Of a DNA stretch of 64,000 nucleotides, positions 27,389 through 36,372 are shown piece by piece (positions within the stretch are counted from its first letter, which is position 1; each line of letters opens with the position of its first letter). The translations under genes were made by a program, and so were the position numbers. The stretch is from Chryseolinea serpens. Its GTDB lineage: Bacteria > Bacteroidota > Bacteroidia > Cytophagales > Cyclobacteriaceae. The stretch lies in the NCBI RefSeq assembly GCF_900129725.1, contig NZ_FQWQ01000001.1, forward strand, positions 3,428,855 to 3,492,854, read 5' to 3'. The notes under the pieces are model-generated. The model did not search any database. It was not told the DNA's origin and saw nothing but the letters and a program-made list of their open reading frames with translations.

Positions 27389-28861
27389 ATGGGACAGATA
27401 GATGGATTTATGAAGTTCGATCGCGAGATGCCCAAGTCGCGCGATCCCAAAGAGCGGATCAAGGATTACAAGGAAGTATACAATCCCCTCGATAAAGAAA
27501 AAGTGAAGCAGCAAGCGTCGCGTTGCATGGACTGCGGCGTGCCCTTCTGCCACAACGGCTGCCCGCTGGGCAACAACATACCCGACTTCAACGATGCGGT
27601 GTATCAAGGCAAGTGGGAAGATGCCATCAGGATCCTGAGCAGCACCAACAACTTCCCGGAGTTTACGGGCCGCATTTGCCCCGCACCCTGCGAGGCCAGC
27701 TGCGTGCTCAGCATCAACAACAAACCGGTCACCATCGAATACATCGAGAAGACCATCGCCGAGCAGGCGTTTGAGAAGGGCTATATCAAAGCCAACCCGC
27801 CCAAGCACAGAACCGGCAAGCGCATCGCGATTGTTGGCTCTGGCCCCGCAGGATTGGCCGCAGCAGCGCAATTGAACAAGGCCGGCCACTGGGTGACCGT
27901 GTTCGAGCGCAGCGATCGGATCGGTGGCTTGCTTCGCTATGGCATTCCCGATTTCAAATTGGAGAAGACCGTCATCGAACGTCGCGTCCGCATCATGGAA
28001 CAGGAAGGCATTATTTTCCGCACCAACGCACACGTAGGGGTGAACATCAGTGCAAAACATCTGAAGGATGAATTCGACGCCATCGTGATGTGCGGCGGCG
28101 CCTCTGCCCCTCGCGATCTGCCCATCCCGGGCCGCAAGCTCAACGGCGTGCACTATGCGATGGACTTCCTGCCCCAGCAAAACAAACGCGTGGCGGGCGA
28201 CCGGATCTTCTCTGGAGAGATCCTGGCTACCGACAAAAATGTCCTGGTCATCGGCGGTGGCGACACCGGCTCCGACTGCGTAGGAACCTCCAACCGTCAG
28301 AATGCAAAGTCAGTAACACAGATCGAGTTGTTGGCCAAGCCTCCGATGGACCGCGCCGACAACAATCCTTGGCCGCTGTGGCCCATGATCCTGAACACCT
28401 CCTCGTCGCACGAAGAAGGCGTAGCGCGCCAGTGGGCTATCCTCACAAAGGAATTCCTCGGCGACAACACAGGCCGTCTCACTGGGTTGAAGATCGTGGA
28501 CATTAAGTGGGGCGTAAATCCTCAAGGCAAAATGGGCTTTGAAGAGATCGCCGGCACTGAGCGCATCATCCCCTGCGAACTGGCCTTGCTGGCCATTGGT
28601 TTCGTGGGCGCCGAAAAGGGCGGCATGGTGGAAGAGCTGAAGCTGGAGATCGACGAACGCGGCAACATCCGCACCGAGAACTACATGACCTCAGAGGAAG
28701 GCATTTTCGCCGCCGGCGATATCCGCAGAGGCCAATCGCTGGTCGTGTGGGCCATCTCCGAAGGTCGCGAAACGGCCCGCGCCGTAGACACCTGGCTGAT
28801 GGGCGAGTCGAACCTGGAAGCCAAAGACGAATCGTTCGTGCACCTCAGCCACGAAGCCTGA
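27389..28861 (+). CDS. gltD: Glutamate synthase small subunit
   Basis: A 490-residue FAD/NADPH-binding iron-sulfur flavoprotein that feeds electrons to GltB. N-terminal cysteine clusters for two 4Fe-4S centres are visible (CMDCGVPFCHNGCPLG and CPAPCEASC), followed by the FAD-binding Rossmann motif VGSGPAGLAAA and the NADPH-binding motif VIGGGDTGSDC. The C-terminal GIFAAGDIRRGQSLVVWA is the second FAD contact. A terminator follows, so gltBD ends here. Confidence 0.96.
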   Translation: MGQIDGFMKFDREMPKSRDPKERIKDYKEVYNPLDKEKVKQQASRCMDCGVPFCHNGCPLGNNIPDFNDAVYQGKWEDAIRILSSTNNFPEFTGRICPAPCEASCVLSINNKPVTIEYIEKTIAEQAFEKGYIKANPPKHRTGKRIAIVGSGPAGLAAAAQLNKAGHWVTVFERSDRIGGLLRYGIPDFKLEKTVIERRVRIMEQEGIIFRTNAHVGVNISAKHLKDEFDAIVMCGGASAPRDLPIPGRKLNGVHYAMDFLPQQNKRVAGDRIFSGEILATDKNVLVIGGGDTGSDCVGTSNRQNAKSVTQIELLAKPPMDRADNNPWPLWPMILNTSSSHEEGVARQWAILTKEFLGDNTGRLTGLKIVDIKWGVNPQGKMGFEEIAGTERIIPCELALLAIGFVGAEKGGMVEELKLEIDERGNIRTENYMTSEEGIFAAGDIRRGQSLVVWAISEGRETARAVDTWLMGESNLEAKDESFVHLSHEA

Positions 28862-28887
28862 TCACGGAACATTAATTTTATATGAAG

Positions 28888-28914
28888 AAACCTCCTCACC
28901 GGGAGGTTTTTTTA
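28888..28914 (+). terminator. Rho-independent terminator after gltD
   Basis: The stem AAACCTCC / GGGAGGTTT closes a short loop and is followed by a T-rich tail. It lies 27 bp past the gltD stop. Confidence 0.9.
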
Positions 28915-28980
28915 TTTCCACCACATTTTTCAGGGGAACCATAGCCGTCGGTTCATAGTTATGAACCGGATTTACTTTTT

Positions 28981-28988
28981 TAATTTTG
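28981..28988 (+). promoter_or_regulatory. Bacteroidota-type -7 element before aguB
   Basis: TAATTTTG matches TAnnTTTG exactly and lies 22 bases before the GTG start at 29011. No clear -33 element is seen. Confidence 0.5.
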
Positions 28989-29010
28989 CACCCATAAAAT
29001 TTTATAAAAC

Positions 29011-29892
29011 GTGGCAGGAAAAACAGTGAATGTGGGACTCGTGCAGATGTCGTGCACCAAAGACCCGGGCGAAAATCTGGCAAAGGCGATCACCAAGATC
29101 CGCGAGGCAGCCGCCAAAGGCGCGCAGATCGTTTGCCTCCAGGAGTTGTTTACTTCTTTGTACTTCTGTGATGTGGAGGATTACCAGAATTTTAAACTGG
29201 CCGAATCCATTCCCGGCCCCTCCACCGATGCCCTGAAGGCCGTTGCCAAAGAGCTTGGGGTGGTCATTATCGCTTCCCTTTTCGAAAAGCGCACGGAAGG
29301 CATCTACCACAACACCACCGCCGTGCTGGATGCCGATGGCTCCTACCTGGGCAAGTATCGCAAGATGCACATCCCGGACGACCCGGCGTATTATGAAAAG
29401 TTCTACTTCACGCCCGGCGACCTGGGCTATAAAGTTTTCAAGACGAAATTTGCCACCATTGGCGTACTCATTTGCTGGGATCAATGGTACCCGGAAGCTG
29501 CCCGCATCACCGCGTTGATGGGCGCCGAGATCTTGTTCTATCCCACCGCCATCGGCTGGGCTACTTCGCAGGATGAAGAAACAAACACGGAGCAATACAA
29601 TGCGTGGCAAACCATTCAACGCAGTCATGCTGTGGCAAACGGAGTGCACGTAGTGAGCGTGAACCGCGTTGGGTTCGAGCAGGATGGGGCGATGAAGTTT
29701 TGGGGAGGATCGTTTTTTTCGAATCCGTTTGGAAGCATCTTATATCAGGCTTCCGCCGATCAGGAAGAGGTGAAGGTGTTGCCGCTTGACTTGAGTAAAA
29801 CCGATCGGTACAGAACACATTGGCCTTTTTTGCGCGACCGTCGGATCGATTCGTATCAGCCGATCACAAAGCGGTATATTGATGAAGACTGA
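29011..29892 (+). CDS. aguB: N-carbamoylputrescine amidase (nitrilase family)
   Basis: Hydrolyses N-carbamoylputrescine to putrescine, CO2 and ammonia. The nitrilase Glu-Lys-Cys triad is seen in LQELFTSLY (Glu), GKYRKMHIPD (Lys) and IGVLICWDQWYPE (Cys). At 293 residues the length is normal. The start is a GTG at 29011. The next gene on the same strand is agmatine deiminase, the enzyme for the preceding step, which strongly supports this specificity over other nitrilases. A palindromic repeat lies between the two genes. Confidence 0.92.
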   Translation: MAGKTVNVGLVQMSCTKDPGENLAKAITKIREAAAKGAQIVCLQELFTSLYFCDVEDYQNFKLAESIPGPSTDALKAVAKELGVVIIASLFEKRTEGIYHNTTAVLDADGSYLGKYRKMHIPDDPAYYEKFYFTPGDLGYKVFKTKFATIGVLICWDQWYPEAARITALMGAEILFYPTAIGWATSQDEETNTEQYNAWQTIQRSHAVANGVHVVSVNRVGFEQDGAMKFWGGSFFSNPFGSILYQASADQEEVKVLPLDLSKTDRYRTHWPFLRDRRIDSYQPITKRYIDED

Positions 29893-29910
29893 GGCGTCCG
29901 AAAAAATTCA

Positions 29911-29984
29911 TTAACCGCAGAGAGGCGCGAAGGACGCAAAGAATAAATGCATTTCTTTGCGTTCTTAGCGCCTCTGCGGTTCAA
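29911..29984. repeat. Palindromic intergenic repeat between aguB and aguA
   Basis: Arms of about 32 bases, beginning AACCGCAGAG and containing GACGCAAAGAA on the left with the near-perfect complement on the right, flank a short A+T-rich loop. The left arm has a two-base insertion and two mismatches relative to the right. It resembles the small non-coding palindromes dispersed in many bacterial genomes. It may act as a transcript hairpin that lowers aguA expression or stabilises the aguB message. Confidence 0.75.
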
Positions 29985-30019
29985 GTCTGATTTTCTCCCC
30001 CGCAAACCAATCCCACAAA

Positions 30020-31123
30020 ATGCATCCGTCCGATTTCCGAACCACCAAGCTTTCTGATTTCAAAACCGCCGGCCTCCCCGCCACGCACACGCCTCAACAA
30101 CTCGGCTATCACTTCCCCGCAGAGTTTGCACCACACACCGCCACCTGGCTAAGCTGGCCTCACAAAGAAGCTTCCTGGCCCGGCAAGATCGAAACCATCT
30201 ACCCTATCTACGCCCAGTTCATCAAGCTCGTTGCTGAAGGCGAAAAAGTAAACATTAACGTCGTCGATGAAGCGATGAAAGCGAAAGCTACCCGCCACAT
30301 CGAACAAGCCGGTGGCGATTTTAAAAACATCAACTTCTTCATCCATCCCACCAACGATGCCTGGTGCCGCGACCACGGCCCCGCCTTCCTGATCAACCCA
30401 AAGGCTGCGCAAAAGAAGATCATCGTCGACTGGGGCTATAATGCATGGGGCGGAAAATATCCTCCGTTCGATCTCGATGATCGCATTCCCACACACATCG
30501 CAGAACATTATAAAATACCGGTCATCTATCCGGGCATTGTCATGGAAGGAGGCTCGGTAGACTTCAATGGAAGGGGTACCGTGTTAACCACCACCTCCTG
30601 TCTCCTCAACGCGAATCGAAACCCCACCTTCAATCAAAAAGAGATCGAAGAATTCCTCCACCAGTTCTATGGCGCTGAAAACATTCTTTGGCTTGGCGAT
30701 GGCGTGGTGGGCGATGACACCGATGGCCACATCGACGACATTACGCGCTTTGTGAATGAAGACACCGTCGTGACGGTGGTAGAAACCAACAAGCAAGACG
30801 AAAATTACGAGCCGCTTCACGAAAATCTCAAAACGTTAAAAACACTTCGCCTTGAAAATGGCAAGCCGCTCAACATTGTAGAGTTGCCGCTACCTTCGGC
30901 GATCGTCTACGAAGACATGCGTCTCCCGGCATCTTATGCAAACTTCTATATCAGCAACAAGTATGTTGTGGTTCCCACATTCCGTGATGCACAAGACGAC
31001 AAAGCCCTGCAAATTCTGGAGCAATGTTTCCCCGATCGCAAGGTGATCGGCCTCGATTCGCTGGATATCATTTGGGGATTGGGCTCGTTCCACTGCCTGA
31101 GCCAACAAGAGCCGGCGGTCTAA
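30020..31123 (+). CDS. aguA: Agmatine deiminase
   Basis: Converts agmatine to N-carbamoylputrescine and ammonia. The 367-residue protein shows the guanidine-modifying enzyme signatures: WCRDHGPAF, MEGGSVDFNG, DGHIDDITRFV and the catalytic cysteine near the C-terminus in GSFHCLSQQE. The first 23 or so residues precede the usual family start (QLGYHFPAEF), but no later ATG offers an alternative. Together with aguB it forms the agmatine route to putrescine. Its last four bases overlap the convergent fthC gene. Confidence 0.94.
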   Translation: MHPSDFRTTKLSDFKTAGLPATHTPQQLGYHFPAEFAPHTATWLSWPHKEASWPGKIETIYPIYAQFIKLVAEGEKVNINVVDEAMKAKATRHIEQAGGDFKNINFFIHPTNDAWCRDHGPAFLINPKAAQKKIIVDWGYNAWGGKYPPFDLDDRIPTHIAEHYKIPVIYPGIVMEGGSVDFNGRGTVLTTTSCLLNANRNPTFNQKEIEEFLHQFYGAENILWLGDGVVGDDTDGHIDDITRFVNEDTVVTVVETNKQDENYEPLHENLKTLKTLRLENGKPLNIVELPLPSAIVYEDMRLPASYANFYISNKYVVVPTFRDAQDDKALQILEQCFPDRKVIGLDSLDIIWGLGSFHCLSQQEPAV

Positions 31124-31707
31124 AAAGACGTTTGACGAAACCGGTGCAGGGATGCCGGTGTGAGGCAATATTGCAAGGGCACATCAAAAGCATTGATGTC
31201 CTCAATGGGTTCTACCGGTTCAAAAAAAGAAATGCCTACCGTGATGCAATCGGGCCGGCACGTCGCGAGAAATTTGTCATAGAATCCTTTGCCGTAGCCA
31301 ACGCGTTGCCCATTCGTGTCGCACGCCAGCAAGGGCACCAAGACCATGTCGATCTGTAGCGGCGGTGTGGGCACGCCTTGTTTGGGTTCGGCTATGCCCC
31401 AGGCGTTCTTTTCCAATTGGTGTAGCCCTTCAAAAAAAATATTCTCCAAGGCTCCTGTCGCTTGCTCGATGCGGGGAAGCGACAAGCGGATGTGCGGAAA
31501 CTCCCGGCGGATCCGGTCGATGATGATCCACGTGTCGGGCTCTTTGTTTTTTTGCAACGGCAAAAACGTGTGCAGCACCTTGATGAAGGAAAGATCCAGG
31601 CTCGAAAAAAAATTCTGGTAAAGCTGAAAATTCAACTGCGCGTACTCGGCCTCGGACAACGACAGCCGTTTTCGTAAATACTCTTTCCGCAGCGATGCTT
31701 TTGTCAT
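31120..31707 (-). CDS. fthC: 5-formyltetrahydrofolate cyclo-ligase
   Basis: ATP-dependent enzyme that turns 5-formyl-THF into 5,10-methenyl-THF. The 195-residue protein has the basic N-terminus (KASLRKEYLRKRL), the segment with the folate/ATP-binding residues, and the C-terminal signature of the family VPLLACDTNGQRVGYGKGFYD. It overlaps aguA by four bases on the opposite strand and is followed upstream by bshC, 32 bp away in the same direction. Confidence 0.93.
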   Translation of the reverse strand: MTKASLRKEYLRKRLSLSEAEYAQLNFQLYQNFFSSLDLSFIKVLHTFLPLQKNKEPDTWIIIDRIRREFPHIRLSLPRIEQATGALENIFFEGLHQLEKNAWGIAEPKQGVPTPPLQIDMVLVPLLACDTNGQRVGYGKGFYDKFLATCRPDCITVGISFFEPVEPIEDINAFDVPLQYCLTPASLHRFRQTSF

Positions 31708-31739
31708 GGAAACAAAGATAGCAGGCTATTGCTTTCGGC

Positions 31740-33308
31740 CTAGTCTGCGTATGACAAGATGTTGAAGCGATAATCCAGGGGATCGAACGTTTTCAACAGG
31801 CGTGTGATGAACTCCGGGTCGCGCTGGTAGAAGTTGAGGAAATTATCGGTTCGCTCCTGTAAACCGCCGTTGGGGAAGAGTTGGTCTTTCACGGCTTCAA
31901 TTTGACGGAGCTTGTCGCCATGCTGTCGCTTTTCGGCGCGCAACAGCTTGCGCTCAATTTTCTCCAGACTGTTCAACGCCCGTTTTCCCTCTGCACCCAC
32001 AAAAGGTTCCAACGTTGTGTCGATGGACTCGGCCCGTCTCTTCAACGACGCAAAAAGTTCGGTGACAGCGGCACGTTCCTGGCCCACGGTGAGGTTGCGT
32101 GGCGAGTGCGTGAGCACCCAATGATTGAACAAGTAATTCTTTTCTTCAAACAGGTCTTTGAGCTGCAACGAGGTCTTGGAAAATTTACGCGCCACTTCGT
32201 GATCCATGACCATCCCGAAATTGCGGGGCATGATCATCGGGAAGGGTGTCTTGAATCGATCGAACACTTCTTTCAACTGCAACCAATAGATCACTTCCGC
32301 AGGACCACCCACATAGGCTACGTTGGGCAGGATCATTTCCTGGTACAACGGCCGCAGGATCACGTTGGGGCTCAGCTTCTCCGGTTCCTCTGCAATGATC
32401 TTCTCCATCTCCTGCTCCGAAAAAGAAAGATCGCTTTCCAATACAGTAAAGCGATCTCCTTGTTTTTCAATACGGTTCCGGATGCCGGATGCCAGGTAAA
32501 AGAAATTTATATCACGACAAAATATCTGTGTCTTGTACCCTTGATTTTCCAACGCTGTGTTGGTGGGGTCCACCAGCTTCTTCGTGTTCTGACGAAGCAC
32601 GTCCTCGCGCATCACATCGGCGAACAGCGACTTTAAAGAACGGTCGTCGCCGTCGATGACCACGAGGCCTTCGTTGGCAAACAAGGCATTTACGTAGTGT
32701 CTCACGGCCGCACTCAGCGTCTTCCGTTTTGAATACGCTTCCGTAAAGATCTTCGTGTCGCCGGAAATTTCCTGCGCCAGTTTATCCAACCCCTTGGTAT
32801 GAAATCTTCCTACGGCGCCTTTCTGATCCGTTTCCCAGGTATATTTTTTACCAAACAGCTTGAAGTATTTTATCTCTTCATAGTCATGATCTTCCGAAGC
32901 CATCCAATAGACGGGTACGAAATTCGATTCCGGGTAGCGCGCCTTTAACTCGCGGCAGGTATTGATGACGGTGACGATCTTAAAAATAAAATACAGCGGC
33001 CCTGTGAAGATATTCAGTTGGTGACCTGTTGTTACTGAAAAAGTGTTCCCTGCTTTGAGCGCTGCGATGTTTTCTGATACAGCAGGCGACGGCGTGAAGC
33101 CTTCGTACTGTTTTTGCAGTGCCGCTACCAGTACTTCGCGTTGATGCGGTGTGAACGAAGACTTTTTATCCGCGATCTGCCCGCCGAAATTTTCGAGGGT
33201 GGGAAAACGATGATAAAAGGGTTTGAGAGTTTCTTTTTGCTGCAGATAGTCGAGGAAGAAATTGCTGAACGCATGGGTATCAGCAAGGGAGACCTTATCA
33301 AGCTGCAT
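31740..33308 (-). CDS. bshC: BshC, bacillithiol biosynthesis cysteine-adding enzyme
   Basis: A 522-residue protein that attaches cysteine to glucosaminyl-malate in the last step of bacillithiol synthesis. Family features include the N-terminal helix with FYHRFPTLENF, the nucleotide-binding-like motif TGHQLNIFTGPLYFIFK, the catalytic-centre segment PVYWMASEDHDYEEI and the C-terminal coiled coil of about 70 residues (near EKIERKLLRAEKRQ). The ytxJ gene at 12.4 kb fits with bacillithiol use in this organism. It is in the same direction as fthC. Confidence 0.95.
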   Translation of the reverse strand: MQLDKVSLADTHAFSNFFLDYLQQKETLKPFYHRFPTLENFGGQIADKKSSFTPHQREVLVAALQKQYEGFTPSPAVSENIAALKAGNTFSVTTGHQLNIFTGPLYFIFKIVTVINTCRELKARYPESNFVPVYWMASEDHDYEEIKYFKLFGKKYTWETDQKGAVGRFHTKGLDKLAQEISGDTKIFTEAYSKRKTLSAAVRHYVNALFANEGLVVIDGDDRSLKSLFADVMREDVLRQNTKKLVDPTNTALENQGYKTQIFCRDINFFYLASGIRNRIEKQGDRFTVLESDLSFSEQEMEKIIAEEPEKLSPNVILRPLYQEMILPNVAYVGGPAEVIYWLQLKEVFDRFKTPFPMIMPRNFGMVMDHEVARKFSKTSLQLKDLFEEKNYLFNHWVLTHSPRNLTVGQERAAVTELFASLKRRAESIDTTLEPFVGAEGKRALNSLEKIERKLLRAEKRQHGDKLRQIEAVKDQLFPNGGLQERTDNFLNFYQRDPEFITRLLKTFDPLDYRFNILSYAD

Positions 33309-33376
33309 GGCAAGAGTTAAAGTTGGTGGGACGCTTTAAAACCATAATCCGAATAACGGCAATTTATGGATTAGGT

Positions 33377-34708
33377 TTAAGATTTTACAGCCGCTCCTTG
33401 AACCGCTCTACCGGTTAAATCAAACTCGGTAGCGCCCGTTATGAATACGTTAACAAAATCTCCCAGCCGGAGGTAGTCACCAGGGCTTTCAATGATCACT
33501 TCGTTGTCTACTTCGGGCGAGTCGTGCTCGGTGCGACCAATAAAGTTGCCACCTTCCTTGCGGTCTACCAACACTTTGAAGGTCTTGCCGATCTTTTGCG
33601 AGTTCAGCTCCAGCGAAATGCCCTCTTGCAGGGCCATCACATCTTCGAGGCGTTGTTGTTTCACTTCGGCCGGCACGTCGTCGGGCAGGCTATAGCTGTG
33701 TGTGTTTTCTTCGTGCGAATAGGAAAATATGCCGAGGCGGTCGAAGCGCGACTTCTCAACAAAGTCCATCATCTCTTCGAAGTCCTGTTGGCTCTCGGTG
33801 GGGTGGCCGGCGATCATGGTCGTGCGGATAGCAATGCCCGGCACTTTCTCGCGGATGGTTTGCAACAAGGCTTCCGTCTTGTCGCGCGTGGTCCCGCGGC
33901 GCATCACCTGCAGCATTCGGGTGGAGGCATGTTGCAGGGGAATGTCGATGTATTTGCAGATGTTGCTGCGCTCGGCCATCACCTCCAGGGCATCCATGGG
34001 GAAACCGGTGGGGAAGGCATAGTGCAGGCGGATCCAGTCAATACCTTCCACGTCCGAAAGATTCCGGAGCAGGTCGGCGAGGTTTCTTTTCTTATACAGG
34101 TCGAGACCATAGTAGGTAGAGTCCTGGGCGATGAGCAGCAATTCTTTTGTTCCGTTCTTGGCCAGGTTCCGGGCTTCCAACACCAGTTCTTCCATGGGGC
34201 GTGAAATGTGGCCCCCGCGCATGATGGGTATGGCGCAGAACGAACAGGGGCGGTCGCAGCCTTCGGAGATCTTCAGGTAGGCGTAATGGCTTGGGTTGGT
34301 CAATATGCGCTCGCCAACCAGCTCGTGCTTATAATTGGCCTTGAACACCTTGAGCATGCGCGACAGGTCGCGGGTGCCAAACCAGGCGTCTACTTCGGGG
34401 ATTTCTTTTTCGAGGTCGTCTTTGTAGCGCTGCGAGAGGCAGCCGGTCACGTAAACTTTGTCCACAATGCCCTCTTCCTTGGCGTCTACATACCGCAGGA
34501 TGGTGTCTATGGACTCCTGTTTGGCGTTATCGATAAAACCGCAGGTATTGATCACCACCACGCTGGCGTCGTCGGTTTTGGACTCGTGCACGGCGTCGAT
34601 GCCGTTGCCCCGTAGTTGGGTGAGCAGTACTTCGGAGTCCACCAGGTTCTTGGAGCAGCCCAGGGTGACGATGTTGACTTTGGTATTCTTGGTTCCCTTC
34701 GTTTTCAA
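33377..34708 (-). CDS. rimO: Ribosomal protein S12 methylthiotransferase RimO
   Basis: A radical SAM enzyme that adds a methylthio group to an aspartate of ribosomal protein S12. The 443-residue protein has the N-terminal UPF0004 domain with its cysteines (TLGCSKNLVDSE, INTCGFID, VTGCLSQRY), the radical SAM motif C-x3-C-x2-C in CDRPCSFCAIP, and a C-terminal TRAM domain. The start is a TTG at 34708; a TAnnTTTG box on the minus strand at 34734-34741 supports it. Confidence 0.95.
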   Translation of the reverse strand: MKTKGTKNTKVNIVTLGCSKNLVDSEVLLTQLRGNGIDAVHESKTDDASVVVINTCGFIDNAKQESIDTILRYVDAKEEGIVDKVYVTGCLSQRYKDDLEKEIPEVDAWFGTRDLSRMLKVFKANYKHELVGERILTNPSHYAYLKISEGCDRPCSFCAIPIMRGGHISRPMEELVLEARNLAKNGTKELLLIAQDSTYYGLDLYKKRNLADLLRNLSDVEGIDWIRLHYAFPTGFPMDALEVMAERSNICKYIDIPLQHASTRMLQVMRRGTTRDKTEALLQTIREKVPGIAIRTTMIAGHPTESQQDFEEMMDFVEKSRFDRLGIFSYSHEENTHSYSLPDDVPAEVKQQRLEDVMALQEGISLELNSQKIGKTFKVLVDRKEGGNFIGRTEHDSPEVDNEVIIESPGDYLRLGDFVNVFITGATEFDLTGRAVQGAAVKS

Positions 34709-34733
34709 TGCGTTCGCGTCTTGTAATAGGCTG

Positions 34734-34741
34734 CAAAAATA
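34734..34741 (-). promoter_or_regulatory. Bacteroidota-type -7 element before rimO
   Basis: Read on the minus strand the bases are TATTTTTG, matching TAnnTTTG, 25 bases before the TTG start of rimO. Confidence 0.5.
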
Positions 34742-34809
34742 CTAAAAATTAACGGGCACGGAATTTGGGCTTTGGGCCGTTAACTTATCTTTACAGCCGC
34801 ATCATAACC

Positions 34810-35652
34810 ATGAAAAAAGCCGTCTGGTTCACTTTTTTAGCTGCTATTGCCATTTCGTGCCTCAATAACCCCGATTGTTTTCGGTTGAATAATGGCGAAT
34901 TCGGCATCAATTTCCGGGTCATGGGCTTTGGCGCGGACAATTCGGTGGTGGACAGCGCAACCATCGTCGGAACAAACATCTACGTTAAGTCCGAAATCCC
35001 TTCTTCTATCGGTCTACCCCTCGACCCGTTGCTCGACTCGCTCAAATATAATTTTTATTGGGAGGGCGACAGCTCGGATGTTCTTTCTTTGGGCTATACC
35101 TCCCAGATCCAGTTCGTTTCTGCCGATTGTGGAGAACGCCATGTGTTCGGCGGCCTCACCGTTCTGAACTACTCTTTCGATTCCATCAGCGTGTATAGCA
35201 CCACACCCACCAATCCTTCGTCTGTAAACATCCAAGTCTTTCGTTGTGCCAGGCCTAACTTGTTTGGCCTAAGCTTTAAGCAGCGGGTGACCAGCACGAC
35301 GACCAAAGACAGCACCGTGATCATCAAATCCATCACGCCCAACTTTGGCGACCCGATTATATTTCAAGGCGCGGATACGTCAAGGAAGGCGGTGTATATA
35401 CCCCTCAACAAAGAAATCGACAGCGCGGAGTATGTATTCGATTTCGGTGCAGCGGGGACCCGTATGCTTGTGTTGAAGTATGACACACAAGAAAAACTCT
35501 GGGCTGTGAAATCTTGCGGCACCACGACCCTGTTTGCGTCGATAAAAGTATCGCCGAGAACAACACTGGTCGCGGAGACCAAGGACTATAAGTTTCTCAA
35601 ACAGACCACCTCGGATCCCGCTATTCTCAATCTTGAAGTCATCCCAAAATAG
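34810..35652 (+). CDS. DUF6452-like lipoprotein
   Basis: A 280-residue predicted lipoprotein. The start at 34810 gives a short signal sequence with a lipobox ending AIAISC, so the mature protein starts with a lipidated cysteine. The rest is beta-rich, with paired segments such as YVFDFGAAGTR. From the length, the lipobox and the DUF6048-like neighbour I assign it to the Bacteroidota-specific DUF6452 family, whose function is unknown. A near-consensus promoter box TATCTTTA is at 34786-34793, with TTTG 18 bases upstream. It is followed after 15 bp by the next gene. Confidence 0.75.
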   Translation: MKKAVWFTFLAAIAISCLNNPDCFRLNNGEFGINFRVMGFGADNSVVDSATIVGTNIYVKSEIPSSIGLPLDPLLDSLKYNFYWEGDSSDVLSLGYTSQIQFVSADCGERHVFGGLTVLNYSFDSISVYSTTPTNPSSVNIQVFRCARPNLFGLSFKQRVTSTTTKDSTVIIKSITPNFGDPIIFQGADTSRKAVYIPLNKEIDSAEYVFDFGAAGTRMLVLKYDTQEKLWAVKSCGTTTLFASIKVSPRTTLVAETKDYKFLKQTTSDPAILNLEVIPK

Positions 35653-35667
35653 ACCCAGCATCCCATC

Positions 35668-36372
35668 TTGAAGTTATCCCATACCATAGCGCTTCTCCTG
35701 ATCTTCTCCCTTCCGTCGCTTGCCCAGGAAAAAGAAAAGTCAGACACAACGAAGGTCAAGGTGAAGCCCGACTTCCGGCCCACCGGCGTGCGCTTTGGCA
35801 CCGATGCCATTGCCTTGGTGAAAAGCCAGTACGACAAGACTTACAAAGGCTGGGAGTTCAACGGCGATATTGATTTTCATCGCTATTATTTGTCGGTTGA
35901 CTATGGCCATTGGGCCCGCACCTATCTTTCCGAAGGCGACAGCAGCAACTATGCGAACACGGGCAACTATTTTCGTGCCGGTGTGGATGTGAATTTTCTA
36001 AAGAATGACCCGGATCGCAACATGTTCTTTGTTGGCTTTCGCTATGGCGTGTCAAAATTTTCAGAACAGTATTCCGTCATCGTAAAAGACACACTGTGGG
36101 GTAACTATAGCGGGACCTATAACAACACGAACGTGAACGCACACTGGCTGGAGCTGACCACGGGGTTACGCGTAAAGATTTGGAAAATGATCTGGATGGG
36201 CTACACGGCCCGCTTCAAATTCGGCCTCAGCACTGGCAGCACGCCCACCATGTTGCCACATGATGTGCCCGGCTATGGCCTCGCCGAAAAGGATTCGTAC
36301 TGGGGCTTTAATTATCAGATCTTCATTCGCATTCCCTTCCGGAAACTACCCACCGTTCCGCCGGAAAAGTGA
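35668..36372 (+). CDS. DUF6048-like outer-membrane protein
   Basis: A 234-residue protein with a signal peptide (LLLIFSLPSLAQ) and a beta-barrel-like body rich in aromatic residues (FHRYYLSVDYGHWAR, MFFVGFRYGVSKF). The family is the Bacteroidota-specific DUF6048, usually next to DUF6452 as here; the function is unknown. The start is a TTG at 35668. Its last 27 bp overlap the convergent ftsY gene. A role of the pair in the envelope is inferred from the two export signals. Confidence 0.75.
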   Translation: MKLSHTIALLLIFSLPSLAQEKEKSDTTKVKVKPDFRPTGVRFGTDAIALVKSQYDKTYKGWEFNGDIDFHRYYLSVDYGHWARTYLSEGDSSNYANTGNYFRAGVDVNFLKNDPDRNMFFVGFRYGVSKFSEQYSVIVKDTLWGNYSGTYNNTNVNAHWLELTTGLRVKIWKMIWMGYTARFKFGLSTGSTPTMLPHDVPGYGLAEKDSYWGFNYQIFIRIPFRKLPTVPPEK

